This document shows, piece after piece, positions 1 through 7,424 of a stretch of 10,195 nucleotides of DNA. The stretch is taken from the NCBI GenBank assembly GCA_900766925.1, contig CAAFXG010000576.1, positions 1 to 10,195 of the forward strand. Reading direction: 5' to 3'. The notes beneath the pieces are model-generated. The model had not been told where the DNA came from. It did not search any database and saw nothing but the letters and a program-made list of their open reading frames with translations. This DNA is from Lachnospiraceae bacterium (GTDB lineage Bacteria > Bacillota > Clostridia > Lachnospirales > Lachnospiraceae). Both the position numbers and the translations under genes were made by a program. The number at the start of each line of letters is the position of its first letter. Positions within the stretch are counted from its first letter, which is position 1.

Positions 1-62
1 ATTTGGGAGTGTCAGTATCGAACGAAACGCACTTCTCACCGCAGCGTGACAAGGATCTGAAA

Positions 63-99
63 TGCGAGTGCCATCTGCAATCGAAAGGTGGCACTCGCA
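63..99. repeat. Perfect 11-bp inverted repeat (hairpin)
   Basis: The arms TGCGAGTGCCA (63-73) and TGGCACTCGCA (89-99) are exact reverse complements separated by 15 bases, so either strand could form a strong G+C-rich stem. No T-run follows on either strand, so it does not look like a standard intrinsic terminator. It lies just left of the point where the nuclease reading frame becomes open. It may be an RNA structure, a protein-binding site or a relic of a small repeated element; the sequence does not decide between these. Confidence 0.75.
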
Positions 100-135
100 A
101 CAGAGCGATTTGCTGGTACTCATTCGTGCGCTACG

Positions 136-155
136 AGCGGTACTCTTTGACCGCT
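136..155. repeat. Short inverted repeat, 6-bp arms
   Basis: AGCGGT (136-141) and ACCGCT (150-155) are exact reverse complements around an 8-base loop. The heptamer GGTACTC occurs at 115-121 and again at 139-145, so this stretch has both inverted and direct repetition. The right arm overlaps the first codons of the nuclease remnant. Six-base arms can occur by chance; the interest is the closeness to the stronger repeat at 63-99. Confidence 0.4.
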
Positions 156-831
156 ACCATCAGGTGATATCGTATCAGAGGTCATCACGTCCTTCCCTGC
201 CTACCAGCTGATCAGACCTCGCATGTTTGTAAGCCTGCTGTTCTACTACGGGATGCTTACAATCAAGGGAATGCGCGGAGCTCGCCCAATCCTCACCATC
301 CCCAACAACAATGTGAGGATGCAGTATTACAACTTCCTCATGGAAGAATTCGACAAGAGGTGCAGCATAGAGGTGAGCGAGCTGCAGAACCATTTTGATA
401 GCATGGCTTTAGACGGCAACTGGCACGATGCCATCCAGTACATGTGCGACTGCCACAAGCAGCAGTCTTCTGTGCGCGACTCCATAGAGGGCGAAAGAAA
501 TATCCAGGGCTTCTTCATGGCATACCTCAGCCTCTGCAACTACTACATCACCGCCCCCGAACTGGAGATACAGCACGGCTTTTGCGACTTCTTCCTTCTG
601 CCCAACATGACCCACTACCAGTCAAAGCACAGCTACATCCTCGAACTGAAATATATGTCGAAGGAGAAATATTCGGAGGAATATGCGAAGGAGCAGTGGA
701 ACGAGGCGGTAGAGCAAATCAAAGGCTATGCCGTAGCCCCAAGGGTGGAAGCCCTGCGTCAAGGCACGCAGCTACACAAGATAATCATCCAGTTCTGCGG
801 ATGGGATGTGCTAAGGATGGACGAGGTGTAA
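151..831 (+). pseudogene. 5'-truncated AAA-ATPase/PD-(D/E)XK nuclease (DUF1703-like), C-terminal part
   Basis: Full-length members of this Bacteroidales family have an N-terminal AAA ATPase-like domain and a C-terminal PD-(D/E)XK nuclease domain in roughly 500-600 residues; their role is not well established. Only about 226 codons remain. The frame is closed by TGA at 148-150, yet family-like sequence already runs upstream of the first ATG (223), from about LPSGDIV through FVSLLFYYGMLTI. This means 223 is unlikely to be the original start and the ATPase half is lost. Counting from the ATG at 223, the nuclease core looks intact: E91, D122 in GFCDFF, the ELK triad 141-143 and Q165 in QIKGY. The other two forward frames upstream do not resemble the ATPase domain, so this looks like deletion or rearrangement rather than a single frameshift. 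The gene is convergent with the polysaccharide operon and richer in G+C. A shortened protein starting at 223 cannot be excluded. Confidence 0.7.
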
Positions 832-834
832 ATA

Positions 835-864
835 GGATGTGCAGTGAGAACACTCTGCACATCC
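835..864. repeat. Perfect 10-bp inverted repeat after the nuclease stop
   Basis: GGATGTGCAG (835-844) and CTGCACATCC (855-864) are exact reverse complements around a 10-base loop. An alternative fold pairs AGTG (843-846) with CACT (851-854) around AGAA. It starts three bases after the nuclease stop codon, where a terminator would sit. The downstream bases (AAAACG on the plus strand, TATTTAC on the minus strand) lack a proper T-run, so terminator activity is only possible. ACATCC recurs at 873-878, which would allow a competing pairing with the left arm. Confidence 0.6.
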
Positions 865-882
865 AAAACGCAACATCCTCTA

Positions 883-895
883 TCCGCCTAGCGGA
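883..895. repeat. Short inverted repeat TCCGC/GCGGA
   Basis: TCCGC (883-887) and GCGGA (891-895) pair around a 3-base loop. Its right arm shares two bases with the palindrome that starts at 894, so the two structures would compete. It lies between the convergent nuclease remnant and GT4 gene. Short arms make chance occurrence plausible, but it is one of three inverted repeats within 75 bp. Confidence 0.4.
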
Positions 896-909
896 CACAA
901 ATTTGTGTC
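894..909. repeat. Perfect 16-bp palindrome
   Basis: GACACAAATTTGTGTC is a perfect 16-bp palindrome with no spacer. Such a sequence suits a dimeric DNA-binding protein better than a hairpin, because a real loop would use up its central bases. It sits about 45 bp beyond the stop codon of the last polysaccharide gene, so if it is an operator its target is not obvious. It could also be the boundary of an inserted segment. Confidence 0.55.
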
Positions 910-953
910 ACCCGTATAATCGATTTGGGAGTATGTGTGACTTGTCCATATGA

Positions 954-2129
954 TCATGGTCGTTCTATCACTTCGTAATTACTTAGTTTTTCGGTCCATG
1001 AATAGAATCTCTTTACCACATCATAACCATTTGTAGACAGCTGAAAACGGAGTCTTTCGTTCTTCATCAACTCAACGCACGAGCCCGCAATCAGCTTGGC
1101 ATCGTCACGAACAAAACAATTTTCACCATCTTTCAATTCTGGAATGGCTTTTGAGATAAGAGATGTTAGAACAACAGGGATACCGCACCCCATCGCTACA
1201 AGCACCTTATTCTGTATTCCAGCAGCAACACGAACAGGAGCGACAGCAACACAGGAATCAGAAATCTCAGATTCGAGGTCATCAACGAACCCTGTTACTA
1301 TAATATCATCAGACGCTAATGCCTGGATATTAGCAGGTGGCAGAGAACCTACAATATAGAATTTTGCATCAGGAACACTCTCTTTCACATAAGGAAAAAC
1401 TTCGTTGACAAAAAAGAGCGCGGCATCCTGGTTCTGAACAGAACGCATGTTTCCTATAAAACAAATTTTGTTACTTTTATAATTGGTTGGTATGACATCC
1501 ATCAGGTTCACGCCGTTAGTATGCATTGCGAGGCTATCTGATGGAACCTTGGCCTTTGCCCTGAGATATTCCACATCTGTTTGGGAGACAAGTACAACTT
1601 TTGGGAAACGCTCAATTACGTATTGTTCATATCGCTCAATGTACTGTTGCTCTACAGAATAAATATACTTAAGGAGTCCAACACCTTTAGCTGAAGAAGA
1701 AAGGACATATGTCTTAGAAAGGGCATCTGTCATCTCGACAATCGAAGCACTCTGTACTCCTAATTTCTCAAGATATGGTACCATACGGAGAAGATGACAT
1801 ACATAAATATCAGGTTTTTCCACTTCAACCACTTTCTTCAGCAACTTCATGTACGAACTGGAATGATAATAACCACATTGCATTGGTTTCCCTGTTAATA
1901 AATATAGCAAACTGAAAATATATGAAGTCAGAGGATTACGATGTTGGACATATATCTTATCATAAAGCAGACTTGCCTCATCAAGAGGTGGACACTTTAC
2001 ATCCGACAAAGAAACAAGTATTAGTTCATGTCCCTTAGATTTCAGATATTTTGAAATCTCATTCAACCGAAGAACATCACCTCCAAATTGAGGGAAAGGG
2101 AATCGAGGCGCAAGTAAACAGATTTTCAT
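954..2129 (-). CDS. GT4-family glycosyltransferase (Stp1-like)
   Basis: Predicted retaining GT-B glycosyltransferase of 391 residues that adds a sugar from a nucleotide donor to the lipid-linked repeat unit at the cytoplasmic membrane face. The N-terminal domain opens with LAPRFPFPQFGGDVLR, the usual glycine-containing start of GT4 enzymes. The C-terminal donor-binding domain has CFIGNM (223-228), KFYIVGS (256-262) and AAGIQNKVL followed by GIPVVL (302-321), all typical of the Stp1/TIGR03087 type. At residue 311 a valine (GTA) stands where GT4 enzymes usually have the glutamate of LEAMA, the second glutamate of the EX7E signature. The ATG at 2129 fits the family N-terminus and lacks an obvious Shine-Dalgarno, as is common in Bacteroidetes. 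It is the last gene of the operon, 96 bp after the preceding GT2 gene; that A+T-rich gap shows no convincing TAnnTTTG promoter, so read-through is likely. Donor and acceptor are unknown. Confidence 0.88.
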   Translation of the reverse strand: MKICLLAPRFPFPQFGGDVLRLNEISKYLKSKGHELILVSLSDVKCPPLDEASLLYDKIYVQHRNPLTSYIFSLLYLLTGKPMQCGYYHSSSYMKLLKKVVEVEKPDIYVCHLLRMVPYLEKLGVQSASIVEMTDALSKTYVLSSSAKGVGLLKYIYSVEQQYIERYEQYVIERFPKVVLVSQTDVEYLRAKAKVPSDSLAMHTNGVNLMDVIPTNYKSNKICFIGNMRSVQNQDAALFFVNEVFPYVKESVPDAKFYIVGSLPPANIQALASDDIIVTGFVDDLESEISDSCVAVAPVRVAAGIQNKVLVAMGCGIPVVLTSLISKAIPELKDGENCFVRDDAKLIAGSCVELMKNERLRFQLSTNGYDVVKRFYSWTEKLSNYEVIERP

Positions 2130-2225
2130 TGTATGTATTTGTTAAGAAAAAAAACATTAACTAAAAGCGTATTATTATGCATATAACAGAACAATAGAAA
2201 AAATATAATCAGTCACGTGCTTTGA

Positions 2226-3005
2226 TCACACCTTTTTATATCTTATTGACCTAATTATATCCTTACCGAATCTCACAAAGAAGCACTTAAATTGTTGCGT
2301 GATAATGAGAAAAATATAAAAAACATATGCCTGAATCTTATTTCCTCCATTATTGAGGACGCAAGCAAAATAGTCATCTTTTTTATTGAATATACTTTGG
2401 CTTGTTGCACCACCAAGTCGGAACACCGAAACATCGATATCTTCATATTGAAATGATGCACCATTTCTGTCCGCACGCATCAAAAAATCTAAATCCATAG
2501 GAACTCGAATACGCTCGTCATATCCTCCCAATTTATTATATAGGGTTTTTGTTATGAATCGACCCTGATGAACGGGTTTGCAGAAAAATGGCATTACAGG
2601 AAAGTTCACAGAAGGTCGTATACGACGCTTATCTCCAGTCTGTTCATTGAAGGCAATATAATTACCACTCCATATATCACTTTTTCCATCCCATGTCTCT
2701 GCAACCTTACGAAGAACACCTGGAAGCAAATAATCATCCGAATTAATCAGTACAATCAGATCACCACTTGCCATATTGATGCCTTTGTTGAAAGCATTGC
2801 TGATACCAGAATCTTTCTCACTAACAAAGACTGAAATTACTTCTCGATACCGATTAATGATTTGCTGAGTGCCATCAGTAGAAGCACCATCAATCACTAT
2901 ATACTCAAAATTTGAGTAGTTTTGAGAAACTACACTCTTAATTGTCTCTTCGATTGTCGAAGCGCTATTGTATGATATGGTAATGACTGAAATCCTTGGT
3001 TCCAT
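2226..3005 (-). CDS. GT2-family glycosyltransferase (WcaE/WcaA-like)
   Basis: Predicted inverting GT-A glycosyltransferase of 259 residues acting at the cytoplasmic membrane face on the growing repeat unit. The start is ISVITISYNSASTIEETI, then VIDGASTDGT (37-46) for nucleotide binding, LINSDD (86-91) as the metal-binding DXD-type motif, HQGRF (146-150), and GYDERIRVPMDLDFLMR (161-177) containing the likely catalytic aspartates. This layout resembles the WcaE-type enzymes of colanic-acid and capsule clusters. The C-terminal 35 residues are hydrophobic then basic and may attach it to the membrane. The frame can be extended to a TTG at 3014 overlapping the previous stop codon, but the ATG at 3005 begins directly before the family core and leaves a 5-base gap, so I prefer it. 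It is closely coupled to the GT2 gene upstream. The sugar transferred cannot be told from the sequence. Confidence 0.9.
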   Translation of the reverse strand: MEPRISVITISYNSASTIEETIKSVVSQNYSNFEYIVIDGASTDGTQQIINRYREVISVFVSEKDSGISNAFNKGINMASGDLIVLINSDDYLLPGVLRKVAETWDGKSDIWSGNYIAFNEQTGDKRRIRPSVNFPVMPFFCKPVHQGRFITKTLYNKLGGYDERIRVPMDLDFLMRADRNGASFQYEDIDVSVFRLGGATSQSIFNKKDDYFACVLNNGGNKIQAYVFYIFLIITQQFKCFFVRFGKDIIRSIRYKKV

Positions 3006-3010
3006 TAGTA

Positions 3011-3910
3011 TCAATATTTATTAAATATTAGATTGACCCAGAAAAGATACTGCGTTAAGTTGTCCGAACATCTATAATGATTATCAAATAAGAGAGATAC
3101 CCTGAGATGGAAATGTCTCTTAGCATTTATAAAACGATCAAGAATCTGTGCATTTGTATCTGGAATATATTTAGAAAAACCTTTCTTCAATTCCAGAGCC
3201 TGACGATAACGAACTTCCTTGCCATTAAGAAAGCGTTCGATACGCAATTTGAGCATCGACAAGGCATTTGCGTCGAGTCCGACAACATTTCCACCATGTT
3301 GTCGATTTAGAGTGTGAGGTACAGGATCCCATATCACATCAGCGTCAACGGCATATGCTATGGAATAAATCCATACATCATGCATATAAAGAAAGTCAGG
3401 CTGATATGAGTTGATGATTTCTCGAAGATTCTTATTAAAGAGCATCGTACATCCCATAGCAAACCAGTATACCATAGACTCGCCAAAACCTCCTTGTGGA
3501 TTAAACTGCTTGCACGGAAGAAGGTTAAAATCCGCATCAGTAGCCTGAGGCTGAGAAAGGTAAAGAGCAGGTTTTTCGCCAGACGCATTCAAAGCATTAA
3601 CTGCTGTGATAAGTTTATCTTCCTGCCAAAAATCATCATGGTCTGAAAAAGCATAATAGTCTGCATCAGGAGCATCAAACAAAAGCTGCATAAAGCAACG
3701 AGCTGACTTCAGGTTTTTTCCTGTATAATACTTCAGTTCACCTCGGGATGCATAATCCCGAAGGATGTCTACTGTTCCATCTGTTGACCCATCGTCACGG
3801 ACGAGCAAACAGACATTCACATCCTTCTGCGCAAGGATGGAGTCTATTTGTATTCGCATATAACGCTCACTATTGTATGTGGCCATCAAAACTGCTACAT
3901 TCTTTTTCAT
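3011..3910 (-). CDS. GT2-family glycosyltransferase (rhamnosyltransferase-like)
   Basis: Predicted GT-A glycosyltransferase of 299 residues. Numbered from the chosen ATG, it has VAVLMATYNSERYM (5-18), LVRDDGSTDGT (36-46), YAFSDHDDFWQEDKL (86-100) with the DXD-type metal site, MHDVW (176-180) and NRQHGGNVVG (202-211). The SDHDDxW and HDxW...RQHGGN combination is typical of RfbF/RgpB-type rhamnosyltransferases, although these names are often spread over enzymes with other donors. Rhamnose or another deoxyhexose is therefore a guess, and a galactofuranosyltransferase role is possible given glf in the operon. An in-frame ATG at 3982 would add 24 residues overlapping the wzy end; the family core begins right after the ATG at 3910, which lies 4 bases after the wzy stop, so 3910 is preferred. 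The last 50 residues are less conserved and partly hydrophobic. Confidence 0.9.
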   Translation of the reverse strand: MKKNVAVLMATYNSERYMRIQIDSILAQKDVNVCLLVRDDGSTDGTVDILRDYASRGELKYYTGKNLKSARCFMQLLFDAPDADYYAFSDHDDFWQEDKLITAVNALNASGEKPALYLSQPQATDADFNLLPCKQFNPQGGFGESMVYWFAMGCTMLFNKNLREIINSYQPDFLYMHDVWIYSIAYAVDADVIWDPVPHTLNRQHGGNVVGLDANALSMLKLRIERFLNGKEVRYRQALELKKGFSKYIPDTNAQILDRFINAKRHFHLRVSLLFDNHYRCSDNLTQYLFWVNLIFNKY

Positions 3911-3914
3911 ATTT

Positions 3915-5120
3915 TTATAGTTTTGTTTCATTCCATTCTGGAAAACGAAGCTTTGCCTGCTCCAGATACGAATATATAGCAAGAATCATAATCATACCTG
4001 TAGACGAAAGGATAAGCGGATTGGTACCAGCAATAAAGAGATAAATGATGTATGTTCCCCAAATACCGAAAGAGAAGGTGTCCTTTTTCGCAAAACGCCA
4101 CAAACGATATACAGGGAAGAATACCACTGACAGTATCAGCAAGGAGAACACTCCGTAAACGCGGATAAGTTCTATATAAGTCCACTCTGTCTCCATTGTC
4201 ATTCGGCGGAAACCTTCCGAATAAAACATAGTGGCAGGTCCTTGACCCAAAAGGATATATTCAGGATTTTCCGTAAAAAGTTTTATATATGAACTTAAAT
4301 GTGAATATTTAATGGCATTTGACATTTCCCCTTTCTCCGTTGCCAGCACGAAAACGAAAGCCAAGAATAGTACTGTCAACAAAACCAATACAGGATAGAC
4401 ATAATACTTCATTTTACTTCTCTTCATTACAGAAGCATACGAAACGAAACAAAACATCACTATAGGCAACAACATTGTACTTCGAGTGTTACTAATGAAA
4501 AACGTCAAAGAGAAGACAACCATCAAAGCAGCAAAGAATATCTTGTTGCGTGTCCTCTGACTGTTAAATGTATAGAAGAATACAAGAAACAGAGTAAACA
4601 TTAAGTCAACAAACGATTTAAGATAAAGGCCGAAAAATTGTATACCAAAAAAATATCGACGCCCCATCATGACAAATTCATCATGCTTGACAAAGAATAA
4701 GTACATGGCATACTCCAGTTCTTCCGAACTCACAGCAATAAAATACATCACAAAAATCATGACACATGCCATGAACGATGGAAATATTGACAACTTTATA
4801 ACATCAAAATTCTTGATCCAAAGCAATAACACCAACGGGGAAAAAGCCTTCAACACAGCCACAAATTTATCCATATCTATATGATTCCCTTGCATCTCTG
4901 CAAAAACAAAGCTTGACAGGACCGATGAGAAAATGAGGCTAATGTGTATTAGATACTTAAAATCAGGTTTGTATACCAACATACAAAACCCCACAAGAAG
5001 AACAAAAAATTTATCCTTCATATGAAGTATCGTATTGGAAGGGTCAAGTATGATAACCATGATGAGCAGTAGAAAAAGCCCATTCCCAATAAATTGTTTT
5101 ATGTTAACGAGACTAATCAC
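3915..5120 (-). CDS. wzy: O-antigen/capsule repeat-unit polymerase (Wzy-like)
   Basis: Predicted inner-membrane polymerase of 401 residues that links flipped repeat units on the periplasmic side. It is almost entirely hydrophobic helices (about 10-12) with few polar stretches. FISNTRSTMLLP (208-219) matches the position of the arginine-containing signature of the O-antigen ligase/polymerase superfamily. It is followed by a polar segment, 262-320, with LLGQGPATMFYSEGF (290-304) and TEWTYIELIRVYG (311-323), which corresponds to the large periplasmic loop of Wzy proteins. Wzy sequences diverge widely, so identification rests on topology, these motifs and position between wzx and the glycosyltransferases. 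The start is GTG at 5120, overlapping the wzx stop as GTGA, which suggests translational coupling. The next ATG (residue 21) would cut into the first membrane helix. An O-antigen ligase (WaaL) is an alternative, less likely in this gene order. Confidence 0.82.
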   Translation of the reverse strand: MISLVNIKQFIGNGLFLLLIMVIILDPSNTILHMKDKFFVLLVGFCMLVYKPDFKYLIHISLIFSSVLSSFVFAEMQGNHIDMDKFVAVLKAFSPLVLLLWIKNFDVIKLSIFPSFMACVMIFVMYFIAVSSEELEYAMYLFFVKHDEFVMMGRRYFFGIQFFGLYLKSFVDLMFTLFLVFFYTFNSQRTRNKIFFAALMVVFSLTFFISNTRSTMLLPIVMFCFVSYASVMKRSKMKYYVYPVLVLLTVLFLAFVFVLATEKGEMSNAIKYSHLSSYIKLFTENPEYILLGQGPATMFYSEGFRRMTMETEWTYIELIRVYGVFSLLILSVVFFPVYRLWRFAKKDTFSFGIWGTYIIYLFIAGTNPLILSSTGMIMILAIYSYLEQAKLRFPEWNETKL

Positions 5121-6670
5121 AATATAATATTACGTTTTGAAATTTTGTTTTTAATTAATGATGCCAATCCCTTTATTGCCACTTTTTCGGTTTCTGTCAG
5201 TAGCAAGAAATATGCTGCAGAAGATATCAAAACAATTGCAATAAAGATTACAATGGCCATGCGACTTATGGAGTGTGCATCAAATAGTAACGCCACGCAA
5301 CTAACAGAAGCCCAAATCAATACTACTGCCAAACTACAAGGCAATATTGTATGAAGAAGGAACTCCACTGGATTCAACCCTGTGAGTTTTTTTGCAAGAT
5401 AGGTCCTCACAAATATTGCCAGTATTTCCTCTATTATAATACATAGCATTATTGACACCGCAGGCATTCCAATCTTATAACACAACCAGCCTAACGGTAA
5501 TGCAAGAATATGCATCGTTCCAACGACATATTGTAAAGTCTTTATCTTGCCAACACTTTCGATTGCAATTTGTAAACCTATTGTTAACTGGTTTATAAAG
5601 ACTATAACAAGGAAGCATCGACAAAAACTCACACAATTATCATCTGGTATCTTGCCAAGCCAAAGTCGTAAAACAAGCTCCATCTCCACAAACAGTGGTA
5701 TTGCAAGCATAGCTACCATAAGCGAAGATATACGGCATGTGGTTACGGACAATCTAAGCATTCTTTCTCGATTTCCAGCACCTTCACTTTTCACAATCTG
5801 AGGTCGAACAGCTCTCACTATTGTATTAGCAAAAAAAAGAAGTAATCCATTAACCTGCTGTGCAACACCATATGCGGCATTGATGATAATGCCAAAGAAT
5901 CTGTTCATAATCATCGGCGTGCCCTGATATCTAGCAGCACTACAACCAGTGCCTATCAAGTTCCACATAGCAAATGATGATATATCACGTATCAATTTAA
6001 AGTCTTTGATGGCATGCCATCTAATATGTGATTCCTCATATTTAAGCAGGCAATAGATGCGCTTGTTCAACAATGTTATGATTTGCGACGACATTGTCAG
6101 TATACCGAACACAACAAGTTTGTCATAAGGAGTAATCAAAAGATATGTTGCAGTTACAAGTCTCATCAAAGAGTCGAAAATATTTATCAGAGCTATAACT
6201 GTCATGTTCTCGTTAGCGTTGATATCAGCTTCATATGGTACAGTAACTATATTGAGAAAAGTACTTACAGTAATGCAATGAAGCAGTATGGCAGCAGATT
6301 CTATTCGAGCAGAAGGAGCAATAAGTATGTTATGTACATAATACAATCCAACTCCCTCAAGCAATAAAATGATGAATACGCCTATAACAAGATGCAGAAC
6401 TATGCTTATGTAAAAGGTTTCCTTCAGCAGTACATTGTTATCTTCACCTATCGCATATGAAAGAAAACGCTGTGTGGCAGCAGACATCGCCACATTCATA
6501 AACGACAAAAGAGCGATAATACTTCCACCTACAATAGTGTATAGGGCATAATCCACGTCCCCCATTGCCCGTATGATAAGTCGCAAGGCAATGAGTTGGA
6601 CTGCCAAAGTCACCACCATATTTAGGTAGAGGGACATTGTATTGATAATTACTTTTGTACTGCTGTTCAT
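5117..6670 (-). CDS. wzx: Polysaccharide flippase (Wzx, MOP superfamily)
   Basis: Predicted inner-membrane flippase of 517 residues, usual length for Wzx, that moves undecaprenyl-linked repeat units from cytoplasm to periplasm. About 12-14 hydrophobic helices cover the whole length. Features typical of Bacteroidetes flippases are the N-terminal NTMSLYLNM (10-18), YALYTIVGG (41-49), SAATQRFLSYAIGE (63-76), VPYEADINANENM (144-156), and in the second half the YQGTPMIMNRFFG and YGVAQQVNG segments. The ATG at 6670 is preceded by AGGAG with a 7-base spacing, an unusually good Shine-Dalgarno for this phylum. The gene starts 15 bases after the acyltransferase stop and overlaps wzy by 4 bases. The substrate is set by the local repeat unit and cannot be read from the protein. 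Confidence 0.93.
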   Translation of the reverse strand: MNSSTKVIINTMSLYLNMVVTLAVQLIALRLIIRAMGDVDYALYTIVGGSIIALLSFMNVAMSAATQRFLSYAIGEDNNVLLKETFYISIVLHLVIGVFIILLLEGVGLYYVHNILIAPSARIESAAILLHCITVSTFLNIVTVPYEADINANENMTVIALINIFDSLMRLVTATYLLITPYDKLVVFGILTMSSQIITLLNKRIYCLLKYEESHIRWHAIKDFKLIRDISSFAMWNLIGTGCSAARYQGTPMIMNRFFGIIINAAYGVAQQVNGLLLFFANTIVRAVRPQIVKSEGAGNRERMLRLSVTTCRISSLMVAMLAIPLFVEMELVLRLWLGKIPDDNCVSFCRCFLVIVFINQLTIGLQIAIESVGKIKTLQYVVGTMHILALPLGWLCYKIGMPAVSIMLCIIIEEILAIFVRTYLAKKLTGLNPVEFLLHTILPCSLAVVLIWASVSCVALLFDAHSISRMAIVIFIAIVLISSAAYFLLLTETEKVAIKGLASLIKNKISKRNIIL

Positions 6671-6677
6671 TTATATA

Positions 6678-6682
6678 CTCCT
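6678..6682 (-). promoter_or_regulatory. Shine-Dalgarno site of wzx
   Basis: The minus strand reads AGGAG seven bases before the wzx ATG, the ideal spacing for pairing with 16S rRNA. The other starts in this window show only A-rich leaders or gene overlap. This supports 6670 as the wzx start and suggests stronger or independent initiation of the flippase. Confidence 0.6.
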
Positions 6683-6685
6683 GTT

Positions 6686-7387
6686 CTAATTATATATCTT
6701 AATATTTTTGGAGACCTTTGCCTTATTAAGACGAAACATGTCTTCCTCAGAAATATTACTTGTGCCAATGGAACGCTTACCTTCATAGTTCTCCCTGAAT
6801 AAATCTTCAAGTTCACCGATATTGAGACGTTCAGACTCGGGATAAAGAACAGCCTCGTGCTGTATAATCTGTTCAACAGAGAAACGTGTCGCAATAATCT
6901 TTGCAGGACTGCCAGCTACCACTGCATAAGGAGGAACATGTTTAGTTACAATCGAACCAGCGGCGACAATAGCACCTCTTCCAATCTGTGCATGAGAAAG
7001 GAGATAGCTTCCTGCACCAATCCAGCAATCTTCATTTATGACAATAGTTTCATCTTTGTCATTTATATGTTCCATACTAAGGTATTGCGGAATACCTACT
7101 GTTGGAATATGAGATCCCGGTATTATAACGCAGCCTGCACCAATTGCCGTATATTTTTTTACTACGACCTTACCATTGTTTGCAATGATACGGATTCCTG
7201 GTTGCAAACGAACATGCGAATCAAGTTCCACCTTCTGAGGATCAAGGTTCAGCGGGCCAAACAAATCGACATATTTACCAGCTTTCTTGTAATTCCTGCG
7301 ATTAGTTGTTCTGAAGAACACTGTGATTTGAGTATACAAAAACATCCTCAATCGTTCTGAAAATATTTTGCCTAATAGCTGTCGCAT
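6686..7387 (-). CDS. Left-handed beta-helix (hexapeptide) acyltransferase
   Basis: Predicted cytoplasmic O- or N-acetyltransferase of 233 residues that would transfer an acetyl group from acetyl-CoA to a sugar of the repeat unit. Hexapeptide repeats run from about 74 to 160: KVVVKKYTAIGAGCVI (73-88), then VINEDCWIGAGSYLL (116-130), AQIGRGAIVAAGSIVTKHVP (133-152) and the closing AVVAGSPAKII (155-165), the standard end of the WbbJ/CysE-type domain. An inserted loop (92-113) contains His93 and His107, either of which could be catalytic. The N-terminal 30 residues are hydrophobic and basic and may contact the membrane. The last 60 residues form a charged, probably helical tail. The ATG at 7387 lies 37 bases after the lipoprotein stop. 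The product may be an O-acetylated polysaccharide or an N-acylated amino sugar; the sequence does not discriminate. Confidence 0.88.
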   Translation of the reverse strand: MRQLLGKIFSERLRMFLYTQITVFFRTTNRRNYKKAGKYVDLFGPLNLDPQKVELDSHVRLQPGIRIIANNGKVVVKKYTAIGAGCVIIPGSHIPTVGIPQYLSMEHINDKDETIVINEDCWIGAGSYLLSHAQIGRGAIVAAGSIVTKHVPPYAVVAGSPAKIIATRFSVEQIIQHEAVLYPESERLNIGELEDLFRENYEGKRSIGTSNISEEDMFRLNKAKVSKNIKIYN

Positions 7388-7424
7388 AGATTTAACATAT
7401 TTAGTAAAACAAATACATGATATT

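Noticed and set aside
835..864. Classical rho-independent terminator
   Set aside because: The stem is good but no T-run follows on either strand, so it is reported as an inverted repeat only.
444..953. 169-codon open frame on the plus strand overlapping the nuclease remnant
   Set aside because: It overlaps the nuclease reading frame, which shows clear family motifs; its own translation is rich in Arg/His/Pro with no recognisable domain, typical of a shadow frame.
2130..2225. Internal promoter before the GT4 gene
   Set aside because: The gap is A+T-rich and has TATATTTT near the Bacteroides TAnnTTTG consensus, but there is no matching upstream box at the right distance.
3911..3982. Extended N-terminus of the GT2 gene starting at the ATG at 3982
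   Set aside because: The extra 24 residues overlap the end of wzy and precede the conserved GT2 core without family similarity; the ATG at 3910 fits much better.
6857..7360. 167-codon open frame on the plus strand opposite the acyltransferase
   Set aside because: It is antisense to a gene with unmistakable hexapeptide repeats; the translation is Cys/Asn-rich and resembles nothing known.
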